64,000 bases of DNA from Reyranella aquatilis. GTDB lineage: Bacteria > Pseudomonadota > Alphaproteobacteria > Reyranellales > Reyranellaceae. The notes below the pieces were generated by a model that ran no database searches, was not told the DNA's origin, and saw nothing but the letters and a program-made list of their open reading frames with translations. Every line of letters starts with the position of its first letter. The first letter of the stretch is position 1. Shown piece after piece: positions 20,561 through 31,713 of the stretch. The position numbers and the translations under genes are program-made. Where the stretch lies: positions 20,001-84,000 of the forward strand of contig NZ_JAJISD010000015.1 in assembly GCF_020880995.1 (NCBI RefSeq). Reading direction: 5' to 3'.

Positions 20561-21427
20561 TTACTCCGCCGCCTTGGCGATTGCGGCCTTGTGCAGCTCG
20601 GGCGCTGCGTACTTGCGATCGTGGGTTAGCGACGGGACCATCTTCCGGGCTTCCTCGATCTTCGCCATGTCGACGTCGGCGATGACGAAGCCGGCCTTCT
20701 CAGCCCCGGCATCGGCGATGACCTCGCCCCACGGGGCGACGGCGATCGAGTGGCCGTAGGTCTTGCGGTTGGAACCCTTGTGCGCGCCGACCTGGGCGGG
20801 CGCGAAGACGAAGCATCCCGTCTCGATGGCGCGGGCGCGCATCAACGTGTGCCAGTGCGCCTGGCCCGTCGGTACGGTGAACGAGGACGGGATCGCCAGC
20901 ATCGTGGCGCCGGCATGCGCCAGTTCGCGATAGAGATAAGGGAAGCGCAGGTCGTAGCAGATCGTCATGCCGAGCACGCCCCACGGCGTCTCGGCCAGGA
21001 CCGCCTTCTCACCCGGCTTGAACGTCGAGGATTCGCGGTAGCTCTCGCCGCCCGCGAGCTGGACGTCGAACATGTGGATCTTGTCGTAGCTGGCCACGAT
21101 GCCGCCCGACGAATCGATCAGGTACGAACGGTTGCGGATCTGCTCCTCACCGGGCACGCGTACATGGATCGAGCCGAGCAGGAACCACGTGCCGGTGTCG
21201 CGCGCGCTGGCGCGACAGGCTGCGAGCATCGCGTGCTCTTCCTCGGTCTGCGCCTTGGCCAGCGTCTCGGTGCGGTTGGCGCCGATCAGGCCGGTATTTT
21301 CGGGCGTCATTATGAAGTCGGCGCCGGCGTCGCGCGCGAGCTTCGCCTGCTCGCGCAGGAAGGCCACGTTCTCGGCCATCTCGTTGCTGACGTTGGTCTG
21401 GATGAGGCCGGCCTTGAACGCGGTCAT
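20561..21427 (-). CDS. Nitrilase-superfamily carbon-nitrogen hydrolase (Nit-like)
   Basis: A 288-residue amidase with the complete Glu-Lys-Cys triad: Glu in MTPENTG (about 43), Lys in YDKIHMFD and Cys in GMTICYDLRFP (about 153). Close relatives are omega-amidase or deaminated-glutathione amidase, which repair metabolite damage. A role on deaminated glutathione would fit its operon partner grxC, 12 nt upstream, but this is inference. Gene order comF-grxC-nit is conserved in alphaproteobacteria. Confidence 0.93.
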   Translation of the reverse strand: MTAFKAGLIQTNVSNEMAENVAFLREQAKLARDAGADFIMTPENTGLIGANRTETLAKAQTEEEHAMLAACRASARDTGTWFLLGSIHVRVPGEEQIRNRSYLIDSSGGIVASYDKIHMFDVQLAGGESYRESSTFKPGEKAVLAETPWGVLGMTICYDLRFPYLYRELAHAGATMLAIPSSFTVPTGQAHWHTLMRARAIETGCFVFAPAQVGAHKGSNRKTYGHSIAVAPWGEVIADAGAEKAGFVIADVDMAKIEEARKMVPSLTHDRKYAAPELHKAAIAKAAE

Positions 21428-21439
21428 GTCGGAGTTCCC

Positions 21440-21700
21440 CTAGCCCGGCTGCGCGAGCAGCGCGTCGAGCTTGCCCGCCTGCTCGAGGGCGGCGAGATCG
21501 TCGGAGCCACCGATATGCTGGCCGTTGATGAAGATTTGCGGCACCGACGTGCGATTGGTGCGCGACCGCATCTCGGCACGCTTCTTGTCGTCCATCATCA
21601 CGTCCGTCTCTTCGTACTCGGCGCCCTTGCTGTCGAGCAGGCTCTTGGCCCGCGCGCAGTAGCCGCAGAACGGCGAGGTGTAGATCTCGATCTTGGCCAT
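21440..21700 (-). CDS. grxC: Glutaredoxin 3
   Basis: Small glutathione-dependent thiol oxidoreductase of 86 residues. The active site CGYC occupies residues 12-15, and the cis-proline TSVPQIFING and the GGSDD glutathione-binding motif follow. The ATG at 21700 (MAKIEIYT) matches the family start. It is in a run with comF (19-nt gap) and the nitrilase gene (12-nt gap). Confidence 0.97.
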   Translation of the reverse strand: MAKIEIYTSPFCGYCARAKSLLDSKGAEYEETDVMMDDKKRAEMRSRTNRTSVPQIFINGQHIGGSDDLAALEQAGKLDALLAQPG

Positions 21701-21719
21701 GGTTAACCTCTTTCGCGGA

Positions 21720-22508
21720 TTATAACGCCGGCCGGACAACCCGCGCCAGCGTCAGGACATCGACCCGCCGGGCTCCGGCGCGTTCCAGCACGCGTGCGCA
21801 GGCCTCGACCGTCGCGCCGGTCGTCAGCACGTCGTCGACCAGAAGCACCGTCGTGCCGGAAATCTCGGGTCCCCATTTCGGATGGACGTCGAAAGCCTCC
21901 CGGACGTTGCTGCGCCGTTCCCGCGCCTTGAGCCCGGCCTGCGACCCCGTCCAGCGCCGTCGGCGCAGCAGGTCGGGCACCAGCCGCGGTTTGCGTTCGG
22001 TCGCGGCCGTCCGCACGACGATCCGCGCCAGCAACTGTGCCTGGTTGTAGCGGCGCACGAACAGCCGCCGCCAATGCAGCGGCACCGGCGCCACGAGGTC
22101 GGCCGAGGCCAGCAGGTCCGCACCCGCCCGCGCCATCCAGGCCCCGCAGGCGCGCGCGATGTCGGTGCGGTCGCCGTGCTTGAACGGCAGGACGAGCCGC
22201 TTGCTGCCGTCGTCGTAGACGAGCGCGGCGCGTGCCTGGTGATAGCGCGGCCGGCGCGCGAGGCAGCCGGCGCACAGCGCATCCCGCCCGAGATCTTCCG
22301 CGAACGGCGTGCCGCAACAGGTGCACTGGGGCGCCGAGATGAAGGAGAAGCCCTGCCAGCAGCGGGCACAAAGGGCGCCCGGCGCGCCCACGATCTCGTT
22401 GCAGCCGAGGCAAAGCGGCGGCAGCACGGCATCGAGCACCGCCCGGCCCATGCCGGCAAAGACCCCGCTGACACCCGTCGGCAACATGGTGCGGATTGGG
22501 GCGGGCAA
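21720..22508 (-). CDS. ComF family phosphoribosyltransferase-like protein
   Basis: A 262-residue ComF homologue. An N-terminal zinc ribbon is formed by CLGC, CARC and CTCCG pairs (about 35-75). A C-terminal type I phosphoribosyltransferase domain carries the PRPP-loop VLLVDDVLTTGATV near 225. ComF is needed for DNA uptake in competent bacteria, but in alphaproteobacteria without known competence its role is unclear. The start could instead be the ATG seven codons in (MLPTGVSG). It is first gene of comF-grxC-nit. Confidence 0.9.
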   Translation of the reverse strand: MPAPIRTMLPTGVSGVFAGMGRAVLDAVLPPLCLGCNEIVGAPGALCARCWQGFSFISAPQCTCCGTPFAEDLGRDALCAGCLARRPRYHQARAALVYDDGSKRLVLPFKHGDRTDIARACGAWMARAGADLLASADLVAPVPLHWRRLFVRRYNQAQLLARIVVRTAATERKPRLVPDLLRRRRWTGSQAGLKARERRSNVREAFDVHPKWGPEISGTTVLLVDDVLTTGATVEACARVLERAGARRVDVLTLARVVRPAL

Positions 22509-22568
22509 ATGCGCCCACAGGAAGGCGGTCCCCTACCCGCCGCCGCCCTTTCCCCCTACATACCCACT

Positions 22569-23483
22569 GTGACGAGTTCCGATCCCCTGCTGGTGTTCGA
22601 CCGCGCCACCCTGCGTCTGCGGCGCGAGCGTGCTGCCCACGCGTGGGAGCGGCACGACTTCCTGAAGCGCGAGATCGCCGAGCGGCTGGTCGACCGGCTG
22701 GGCGACGTGCGCCGCACCTTTCCCCTCGCGCTCGACCTCGGCAGCCACGGCGACGAGGTCGCCACGGCCCTCGCCGGCCGGGCAACGGTGGAGCATCTGG
22801 TGCGCGCCGACCTCGGGCGCGGCTTCGCGGCCCGGGCGCGCGGACCGGCCGTCGTCGCCGACGAGGAGTTCCTCCCCTTCGCGCCCGGCCGCTTCGACCT
22901 GGTCCTGAGCGCCATGGACCTGCACTGGGTGAACGACCTGCCCGGCACCCTGATCCAGATCGCGCGGGTCCTGAAACCCGACGGCCTGTTCCTGGGCGCC
23001 CTGCTGGGCGGCGCCACGCTGTGGCAGCTGCGCCAGGCGCTGGCGGCGGCGGAGAGCGAGATCGACGGCGGGCTGAGCCCGCGCGTATCGCCCTTCGCCG
23101 ACCTGCGCGACGCGGCCGGCCTGCTGCAACGCGCGGGGTTTGCCCTGCCGGTGGCCGACAGCGAGACGATAGACGTCGAATACGAAAGCGCGCTCGCGCT
23201 GATGCGCGACCTGAGCGCCATGGGGGAAAGCAACCTCGTGGCCGGTCGCCGCCGCGGCCTGACCGGCCGCGCCGTGCTGCTGCGCGCCGCCGAACTCTAC
23301 GGCGAGCGGTTCGCGCGGCCGAGCGGCCGGGTCGTCGCGAGCTTCGAGGTGCTCTTCCTGCATGGCTGGGCGCCGCACGCCTCGCAGCCCAGACCGCTCA
23401 AGCCCGGCAGCGCGGCGCATCGCCTCGCCGAGGCGCTGGGCACTGCCGAACTGAGCGCCGGCGAAAAAGTGGAACGGAGCTAG
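22569..23483 (+). CDS. NDUFAF5/BioC-like SAM-dependent methyltransferase-fold protein
   Basis: A 304-residue protein beginning with LLVFDRATLRLRRERAA, the signature of the alphaproteobacterial and mitochondrial NDUFAF5 group. A Rossmann fold follows (LDLGSHGDEVATAL; LVLSAMDLHWVNDLPG), then family-typical blocks RVSPFADLRDAAGLLQRAGF and SNLVAGRR. Human NDUFAF5 is an arginine hydroxylase of complex I subunit NDUFS7; the same role here is inference. The start is a GTG at 22569 with no good Shine-Dalgarno; the frame is open upstream but non-conserved. It is divergent from comF by 60 bp. Confidence 0.85.
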   Translation: MTSSDPLLVFDRATLRLRRERAAHAWERHDFLKREIAERLVDRLGDVRRTFPLALDLGSHGDEVATALAGRATVEHLVRADLGRGFAARARGPAVVADEEFLPFAPGRFDLVLSAMDLHWVNDLPGTLIQIARVLKPDGLFLGALLGGATLWQLRQALAAAESEIDGGLSPRVSPFADLRDAAGLLQRAGFALPVADSETIDVEYESALALMRDLSAMGESNLVAGRRRGLTGRAVLLRAAELYGERFARPSGRVVASFEVLFLHGWAPHASQPRPLKPGSAAHRLAEALGTAELSAGEKVERS

Positions 23484-23488
23484 ACGAC

Positions 23489-24304
23489 GTGCCTGCAAGG
23501 AAACTCTCGTTCGGTGGCCTGGTCGCCCAGAGCTTCGCCTTCGTCTTCGCCAACCTCGGCCTGTTCTTCCATCTCGTGACCATCCCGTGGATCGCGTCGC
23601 TCGCGATCCGGCTCATCGGCTCGCTGATGACGCGCGATTCGATGATGCCGGTGCTGATCGAGAAGGCCGCCGACATGGTGCCGACCGTGATGTTCATGGT
23701 GGCGTGGCAGCGCTTCGTCCTGCTGGGCCCGCAGAACATCGGCCGCCTGCCCGGCCTCGGCTGGTCGCCGCGGGAGACGGCGTTCCTGGTCCATCTCGTC
23801 AAGATCGGCGGCTTCACCTTCCTGCTACTCGCCGCCTTCGTGCTGACGCTGGGCACGGTCGATCCCGAGTTGCTGGCGGCGGGAGCGGCGACCGATCCCG
23901 AGATCGCCCGCAAGCAGGCGCTGGCGGCGCCGATCGGTCTCGGCTTCACGATCTCGATCATCCTGGCGCTGCGGGTCAGCTACGGGCTCGCGGCAACCGC
24001 CATCGACGAGCCCTTCACGCCGCGCCTGTCCTGGGCCTACAGCCGCGGCAATGCCTGGACGATCATCGGCGTGCTCTTCCTGGTCTTCTTCAGCGGCGCG
24101 ATGGCCACGACGGTGGCCACGCTGGTCGTGCTCGGGCTCACGCGCGGCATGCTGGGTGCCGGCGAGTCAGCCGCCGTGATCACCTGGACGGCCGCCCTTC
24201 TCGTCTCCTATGGCGGCACTGCTGTCGCGGCGACCGCACAGGCGTTGATCTTCCGCGACCTGGTGGGCTGGCGTCCCGGCGCCCAGATCGCGCCGGTGCC
24301 GTGA
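23489..24304 (+). CDS. Polytopic membrane protein of unknown function
   Basis: A 271-residue hydrophobic protein with about six transmembrane segments. The start is a GTG at 23489 with GGAG upstream, 5 nt after the preceding stop, so it is probably co-transcribed with the methyltransferase gene. The sequence SFAFVFANLGLFFHL near the N-terminus and a broadly Ala/Leu-rich membrane core resemble uncharacterised YciC-like or DUF6159-like membrane proteins, but I do not recognise a specific family. It is convergent with mutT. Confidence 0.75.
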   Translation: MPARKLSFGGLVAQSFAFVFANLGLFFHLVTIPWIASLAIRLIGSLMTRDSMMPVLIEKAADMVPTVMFMVAWQRFVLLGPQNIGRLPGLGWSPRETAFLVHLVKIGGFTFLLLAAFVLTLGTVDPELLAAGAATDPEIARKQALAAPIGLGFTISIILALRVSYGLAATAIDEPFTPRLSWAYSRGNAWTIIGVLFLVFFSGAMATTVATLVVLGLTRGMLGAGESAAVITWTAALLVSYGGTAVAATAQALIFRDLVGWRPGAQIAPVP

Positions 24305-24754
24305 TTACAGAAGATCGCGCAGCAGGCCGACCAGCGGCAGGTCTGCGGGCGGCATCGGGTACTTGTTGAGGTCCATCGGCGCGACCCATTTCAGCGTCTG
24401 GCCCTCGCGCGGCTGCGGGGTGCCGTTCCATTTGCGGCAGGCGAAGACCGGCATCAGCAGGTGGAACTTCTCGTAGCCGTGGCTGGCGAAGGCGATCGGC
24501 GCCAGGCAACTCGTCGCCGTCTCGATGCCGAGCTCCTCGTGCAGCTCGCGCACCAGCGCATGCTCAGGCGTCTCGCCTGCATCGACCTTCCCGCCCGGGA
24601 ACTCCCAGAGACCTGCCATCGACTTGCCGGGCGGACGCTGGGCGATCAGGACCCGGCTATCGGCATCGACCAGCGCGACGGCGGCCACCAGCACGAGCGG
24701 CCGCTCGCCCAGCGGCGGCGGGCCGCCCGGGCATTCGTCTGCGAACGAGATCAA
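24305..24754 (-). CDS. mutT: 8-oxo-dGTP diphosphatase MutT (NUDIX)
   Basis: Sanitises oxidised nucleotides by hydrolysing 8-oxo-dGTP. The 149-residue product contains a full NUDIX box: GGKVDAGETPEHALVRELHE followed by ELGI (about 53-76). The preceding KSMAGLWEFPGG is typical of MutT. Its ATG overlaps the argJ stop in ATGA; argJ-mutT is a known alphaproteobacterial pair. Confidence 0.94.
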   Translation of the reverse strand: MISFADECPGGPPPLGERPLVLVAAVALVDADSRVLIAQRPPGKSMAGLWEFPGGKVDAGETPEHALVRELHEELGIETATSCLAPIAFASHGYEKFHLLMPVFACRKWNGTPQPREGQTLKWVAPMDLNKYPMPPADLPLVGLLRDLL

Positions 24755-25989
24755 GAACGGTAGCTGCCGTTGATGTCGATGTAGCCGTGCGTGAGATCGC
24801 AGGTCCAGACCGTGGCACGGCCGCGGCCGATGCCGAGATCGATGTCGATCACCACGTCGGAGCCCTTGATGTGCTGCGCGACCGGGGCCTCGTCGTAGTT
24901 CGGCACGACCTGGCCCTGGTCGGTGATGCGCACGCCACCGATCGAGATGCGCAGCTTGTCGCGATCGGCGCGCTCGCCCGACTTGCCCACGGCCATAACG
25001 ATGCGGCCCCAGTTCGCGTCCTCGCCGGCGATCGCCGTCTTGACCAGCGGCGAGTTGGCGACCGCCAGGCCGATCTTGCGGGCCGCCCCGTTCGACGAGG
25101 CGCCGGTCACGTTGATGGTGACGAACTTGGTGGCGCCCTCGCCGTCGCGCGCCAGCAGCTGCGCCAGTTCGATCAGCACCTCGTCGAGCGCGCGCTTGAA
25201 GTCGACCAGCACGGGATCGTCGGCTTCCTCGATCGGCGCATGCCGGGCCGCCCCGGTGGCGACCATCAGCAGCGTGTCGCTGGTCGAGGTGTCGCCATCG
25301 ACGGTGACGCAGTTCAACGACTTGTCGGCGGCGTCGGACAGCAGCTTCTGCAGCACCGGTCCGGGGATCTTGGCGTCGGTGAAGCAGAAGCCCAGCATCG
25401 TCGCCATGTCAGGCGCGATCATGCCCGAGCCCTTCAGGAAGCCGTTCACCGTCACCGTGCGCTCGCCGATCTTGGCCTGGCGCGTCGCCAGCTTCGGGAA
25501 CGTGTCGGTGGTCATGATGGCGGCCGCGGCGGCCGGCCAGGCGTCTTCCTTGCCCGACTTGATGAGCGCCGGCACGACGGCGGCGATCTTCTCCCAGTCG
25601 AGCGGCTGGCCGATCACGCCGGTCGAGGCCATGAAGACCTCGTTGCGCGGACAGCCCAGCGCCTGGGCGATGGAGCGGGTCGTCTCCTCGACCGCCTTGT
25701 CGCCGACCTTGCCGGTGAAGGCGTTGGCGTTGCCGGCATTCACGACGATGGCGCGGACCTTGCCGCGGGCGAGGTTCTTGCGGCACCAGTCGACCGGCGC
25801 CGAGCAGGTCTTGGACTTGGTCAGGACACCCGCGATGGTGGCACCGGCGGGCACCACGGCCAGCAGGACGTCGTCGCGGTCCTTGTAACGCACGCCGGAG
25901 CGCGCGACGCCCAGCTTTACGCCGGCGATGCGGGGCAACGTCGGCGTCGTCTTGGGGGCGAGCGGCGAAACGGCGTGGTTGGCGGACAT
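24751..25989 (-). CDS. argJ: Bifunctional ornithine acetyltransferase / N-acetylglutamate synthase
   Basis: Transfers the acetyl group from N-acetylornithine to glutamate in the cyclic arginine pathway. The 412-residue precursor is self-cleaved before the nucleophilic Thr in the motif APDMATMLGF, which is intact (about residue 190). The C-terminal DLTHGYIDINGSYRS is diagnostic. The ATG at 25989 has a strong GGGGAG ribosome site, which decides it over a start six codons upstream. Confidence 0.97.
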   Translation of the reverse strand: MSANHAVSPLAPKTTPTLPRIAGVKLGVARSGVRYKDRDDVLLAVVPAGATIAGVLTKSKTCSAPVDWCRKNLARGKVRAIVVNAGNANAFTGKVGDKAVEETTRSIAQALGCPRNEVFMASTGVIGQPLDWEKIAAVVPALIKSGKEDAWPAAAAAIMTTDTFPKLATRQAKIGERTVTVNGFLKGSGMIAPDMATMLGFCFTDAKIPGPVLQKLLSDAADKSLNCVTVDGDTSTSDTLLMVATGAARHAPIEEADDPVLVDFKRALDEVLIELAQLLARDGEGATKFVTINVTGASSNGAARKIGLAVANSPLVKTAIAGEDANWGRIVMAVGKSGERADRDKLRISIGGVRITDQGQVVPNYDEAPVAQHIKGSDVVIDIDLGIGRGRATVWTCDLTHGYIDINGSYRS

Positions 25990-26096
25990 GGTTCTCCCCT
26001 GGGGCACGGCTGCGGAAACGCAGCCGGCCAGCGGCGGAGACTACACCAGAAACGCCCCAAAACGTGAGTTTTAGTTGAGGCGGCTTATGCGCGGTC

Positions 26097-27092
26097 CTAC
26101 TTCGGCGGCGTCGCGGGCTTGGCCGGCGCGGCGGCGGGTGCCGCCGGAGCGGCCGGAGCGGCGGGAGCCGCCTCGGCCTTGGACCCGTCGATGTTGAACT
26201 TCTCGATCTTCGAGCCGGAGCGGATCTTGTCGAGCTGGGCCGTGATGGCCTCGCGCGCCAGTTCCTCGCGGATCTGCTCGGACAGTTCCTCCAGCGCCGG
26301 CGGCGGCGCGGTGCGACGGTCGTCGATCGAAATGATGTGGTAGCCGAACTGGGTCTTGGTCGGCGCCTCGGAGGTCTGGCCCTTCTTCAGGTCGAAGGCG
26401 GCATCGGCGAATTCCTTCACCATGTCGGACTTCTTGAACCAGCCGAGATCGCCGCCCTCGGCGCCGGACGCCTTGTCGGTCGACTTCTCCTTGGCGAGCT
26501 TGTCGAAGGGCGTGCCCTTCTTCAGCTCGGCGATGATCGCCTTGGCCTCGTCCTCGGTGGCCACGAGGATGTGGCGCGCGTGCACCTCCTCTTCCGGCGG
26601 CATCGACTTCAGGCGCTCCTGGTAGCGCTGCTGGATCTTCTCCAGAGTGACCAGGCGGGCGATCTCGCGCTGGATCCAGAAATCCTGCAGCACCTGCTCC
26701 TCGACGAAGGCCATGCGCTTCTTGAACGCCGGGTCCTCGTTGGTCTTGTTCTTCTTGCCTTCCTGGACGACCAGCTTGCTGTCGATGATGCGCTCGAGCA
26801 GCGCCGGGAACACCGCCTGCAGCGGCATAGAACGATACTGCTGCGGCAAGGACTGCTGGGCGATCTCGAGTTCGGACAGGCGGATCTGCTGGCCGTTGAC
26901 GACCGCCACGACCGGGTCCTTGACGGCGGTCGGGGCCGGAGTCGCGGCAGCGGCAGGCGGCTTGGCCGCGGGCTGTCCGGCGGGCGGCTTGGGGGCCTGC
27001 GCCGGTGGAGTCTGGGCCAGGACGGGTCCCGCGAAGAGGGCGACCGCGCCGCTCAGGAGGGCAAGGCGCAGGTTACGCAGGTCATGACTCAT
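26097..27092 (-). CDS. Periplasmic parvulin-type peptidyl-prolyl isomerase
   Basis: A 331-residue secreted folding factor related to SurA and PrsA. A signal peptide ends at VLA-QTP (about residue 27). A Pro/Ala-rich spacer follows, then a SurA-like N-terminal helical region (about 60-160). The parvulin domain (about 165-265) carries HARHILV, GGDLGWF and FGYHIIS. A low-complexity Ala/Pro tail ends the protein. ATG 27092 has GGAG upstream and an immediate signal sequence, so it is preferred to the ATG at 27113. It is downstream of no gene on this strand and divergent from secA. Confidence 0.92.
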   Translation of the reverse strand: MSHDLRNLRLALLSGAVALFAGPVLAQTPPAQAPKPPAGQPAAKPPAAAATPAPTAVKDPVVAVVNGQQIRLSELEIAQQSLPQQYRSMPLQAVFPALLERIIDSKLVVQEGKKNKTNEDPAFKKRMAFVEEQVLQDFWIQREIARLVTLEKIQQRYQERLKSMPPEEEVHARHILVATEDEAKAIIAELKKGTPFDKLAKEKSTDKASGAEGGDLGWFKKSDMVKEFADAAFDLKKGQTSEAPTKTQFGYHIISIDDRRTAPPPALEELSEQIREELAREAITAQLDKIRSGSKIEKFNIDGSKAEAAPAAPAAPAAPAAAPAKPATPPK

Positions 27093-27418
27093 GGCGGACT
27101 CCAGCGGATTCATTCATTACGAAAGGCGCAAACCGTTTACACAGGCCCACTCGGGCCAAGCAAGCGCCGCCTCCCCGACGGTCGGCGTAATGGCCTTGAA
27201 TTGCGGCACTTTTTCGTGAGGCCTGCGTCCTTGGCGGGGCGTTCGCCGCGGCGGCCCCGGTTTCGGGCGGATGACGCTACGACTGCAAAGCGATGGCCGG
27301 CGCCGCAGCGGGCCCGCGCGCCGGTCGCTTGCGTTGACACTCCCCGACCCGCTCTCTATCTCTCAATCGGGTGGCGGGCCTGTGTGCCCGCCTAAGTCAT
27401 TAGAATATCGAGGTTTTC
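27093..27418. other. Divergent intergenic region between PPIase gene and secA
   Basis: This 326-bp gap holds no convincing gene. It carries the candidate secA promoter at 27334-27362. No clear promoter could be assigned to the divergent PPIase gene. Confidence 0.6.
27334..27362 (+). promoter_or_regulatory. Candidate sigma-70-type promoter of secA
   Basis: A consensus TTGACA (27334-27339) is followed after 17 bp by TATCTC (27357-27362). The distance to the secA ATG is about 57 nt, and GAGG lies just before the start codon. Confidence 0.5.
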
Positions 27419-30184
<2,766 letters not shown>

Positions 30185-30436
30185 GATCGTCAGTCTCACT
30201 GACTAGAAGATCCACTTCGTGACGCCTTCTTGTTGGGCAATGGTCGTGCACCGGCAGGAAGTGTTTGATTTCCGGGCAAATGCCGGGCACTGCACCTAAT
30301 GGAAGATGAGCGCCGCCTAGTGGGCGGAAAGCTCCTTTTGCTCACGCGCAACGGCATTAGGCAAGCGCGCATACTGGGACGTCAATGCCGAGACTGGTCG
30401 GCGTCGTATCCGCGCTCTTCCTCGATACCCCTGTAA
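30185..30436. other. secA downstream region without a gene
   Basis: No coding sequence with support. A short GTCAGT-CTC-ACTGAC hairpin (6-bp stem) directly follows the secA stop, without a T-run, so it is weak as a terminator. Confidence 0.5.
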
Positions 30437-31420
30437 TCAGTTCGGCCTCGCGCCAGAAAATCGCACGACCCTGGCCCAGCGCTCGGTTTCGTCGGCAATC
30501 AGCTTGGCGAAATCGGCAGGAGACCCCGGCAATGGGGTCGCCCCCAGTTCAGCCAACCGTGCACTTATTTTCGGATCGGCGATTGCCGCGTTCGAGGCCT
30601 CATTCAGGCGCGCTACGACCTCAGCCGACGTTCCAGCAGGTGCCCCGAGCCCATACCAGCCAATCGCAAAGTAGCCGGGCAGCAACTCAGCGATTGCCGG
30701 CACATCCGGAAGCACATCCAGACGTCCGGACGAGGCCACACCCAACGCCCGCAGCTGGCCACCGCGAACATACTGCATCGACGAAGCGACACTACCGAAC
30801 GACACCTGCACCTGACCCGACAGAAGATCGGTCATCGCCGGGCCGCCTCCACGATACGGGATGTGCACCATGTCGATGCCGGCCATCATCTTGAAAAGTT
30901 CACCCGCAAGATGCTGCGGGCTGCCGTTACCGGGCGACGCCATGCTGAGCTTCCCCGGATTAGCCTTGGCAAAGGAGATCAGCTCAGAGAGCGTCCGGGC
31001 AGGTACTGCGGGATTGACCAGCAGGGCGATCGGCACGCTGCATAGCGACGCAACAGGCGCGATGTCCTTGGCGAAGTCGAAGCCAAGCTTGTCGTACAAT
31101 GTCGTGTTGATGGCGTTCGCGGAACCGACGAGCAGGAGCGTATATCCATCCGGAGCGGCCCGAGCGACGGCTTCCGTGGCAATGTTACTTGCCGCACCTG
31201 GCCGATTCTCAACGGGGAACGGCTGCCCCAACCGTTCCGCCAGAAAGGGGCCCACCAAGCGCGCGAGCAAATCGTTCACGCCGCCTGGAGCGTAACCCAC
31301 AACGATTCGGACGGGGCGTGTCGGCCAAGCATGCTGTGCCCACGCTTTCCTTTGCAGGATCGCAACAGACAACAGAGGCCACCCCATCGAGCAGACAAGG
31401 TTGCGGCGCGATAATTTCAT
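30437..31420 (-). CDS. Bug-family (TctC-like) solute-binding protein, orphan
   Basis: A 327-residue periplasmic binding protein of the tripartite tricarboxylate transporter family. A Tat/Sec-like signal (SRRNLVCSMGW ... AWA-QH, about 1-30) precedes the typical Bug opening WPTRPVRIVVGYAPGGVNDLLAR. The motif ENRPGAASNIATEAVARAAPDGYTL confirms the family. No TctA or TctB membrane genes are nearby, which is common for Bug proteins, so the ligand and any transport partner are unknown. ATG 31420 (MKLSRRNL) is preferred to a TTG four codons upstream. It lies inside the putative secA-associated insertion. Confidence 0.93.
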   Translation of the reverse strand: MKLSRRNLVCSMGWPLLSVAILQRKAWAQHAWPTRPVRIVVGYAPGGVNDLLARLVGPFLAERLGQPFPVENRPGAASNIATEAVARAAPDGYTLLLVGSANAINTTLYDKLGFDFAKDIAPVASLCSVPIALLVNPAVPARTLSELISFAKANPGKLSMASPGNGSPQHLAGELFKMMAGIDMVHIPYRGGGPAMTDLLSGQVQVSFGSVASSMQYVRGGQLRALGVASSGRLDVLPDVPAIAELLPGYFAIGWYGLGAPAGTSAEVVARLNEASNAAIADPKISARLAELGATPLPGSPADFAKLIADETERWARVVRFSGARPN

Positions 31421-31713
31421 GCGAGATCCCAATTGCGTTGCGAATGCGTAACGGGGGCAGGCAAGCCGGCAGCGCAGCCGAATACTTATTTACCTGCGGC
31501 GCGCGATTCAGCAAGATTGAAAACGCACAAGCAGCGAGGATTCGATGTCTTGCTTCGGATTTCCCTTGGTAGCGCCATTGCCGCACTTGACGGTCTTGGC
31601 GCTGCGCATCCGTCACCGCCATCGGCCTTCGGTAGCCGAACGCGTCGCGCGTGACGCAGGGCCCTTGCACGTTGTGCTGTGCCCAGCACTTTGATGGAAA
31701 GCAGAGGCCCTCT

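Noticed and set aside
30190..30204. Hairpin after secA as intrinsic terminator
   Set aside because: The stem is only 6 bp with a 3-nt loop and there is no T-run.
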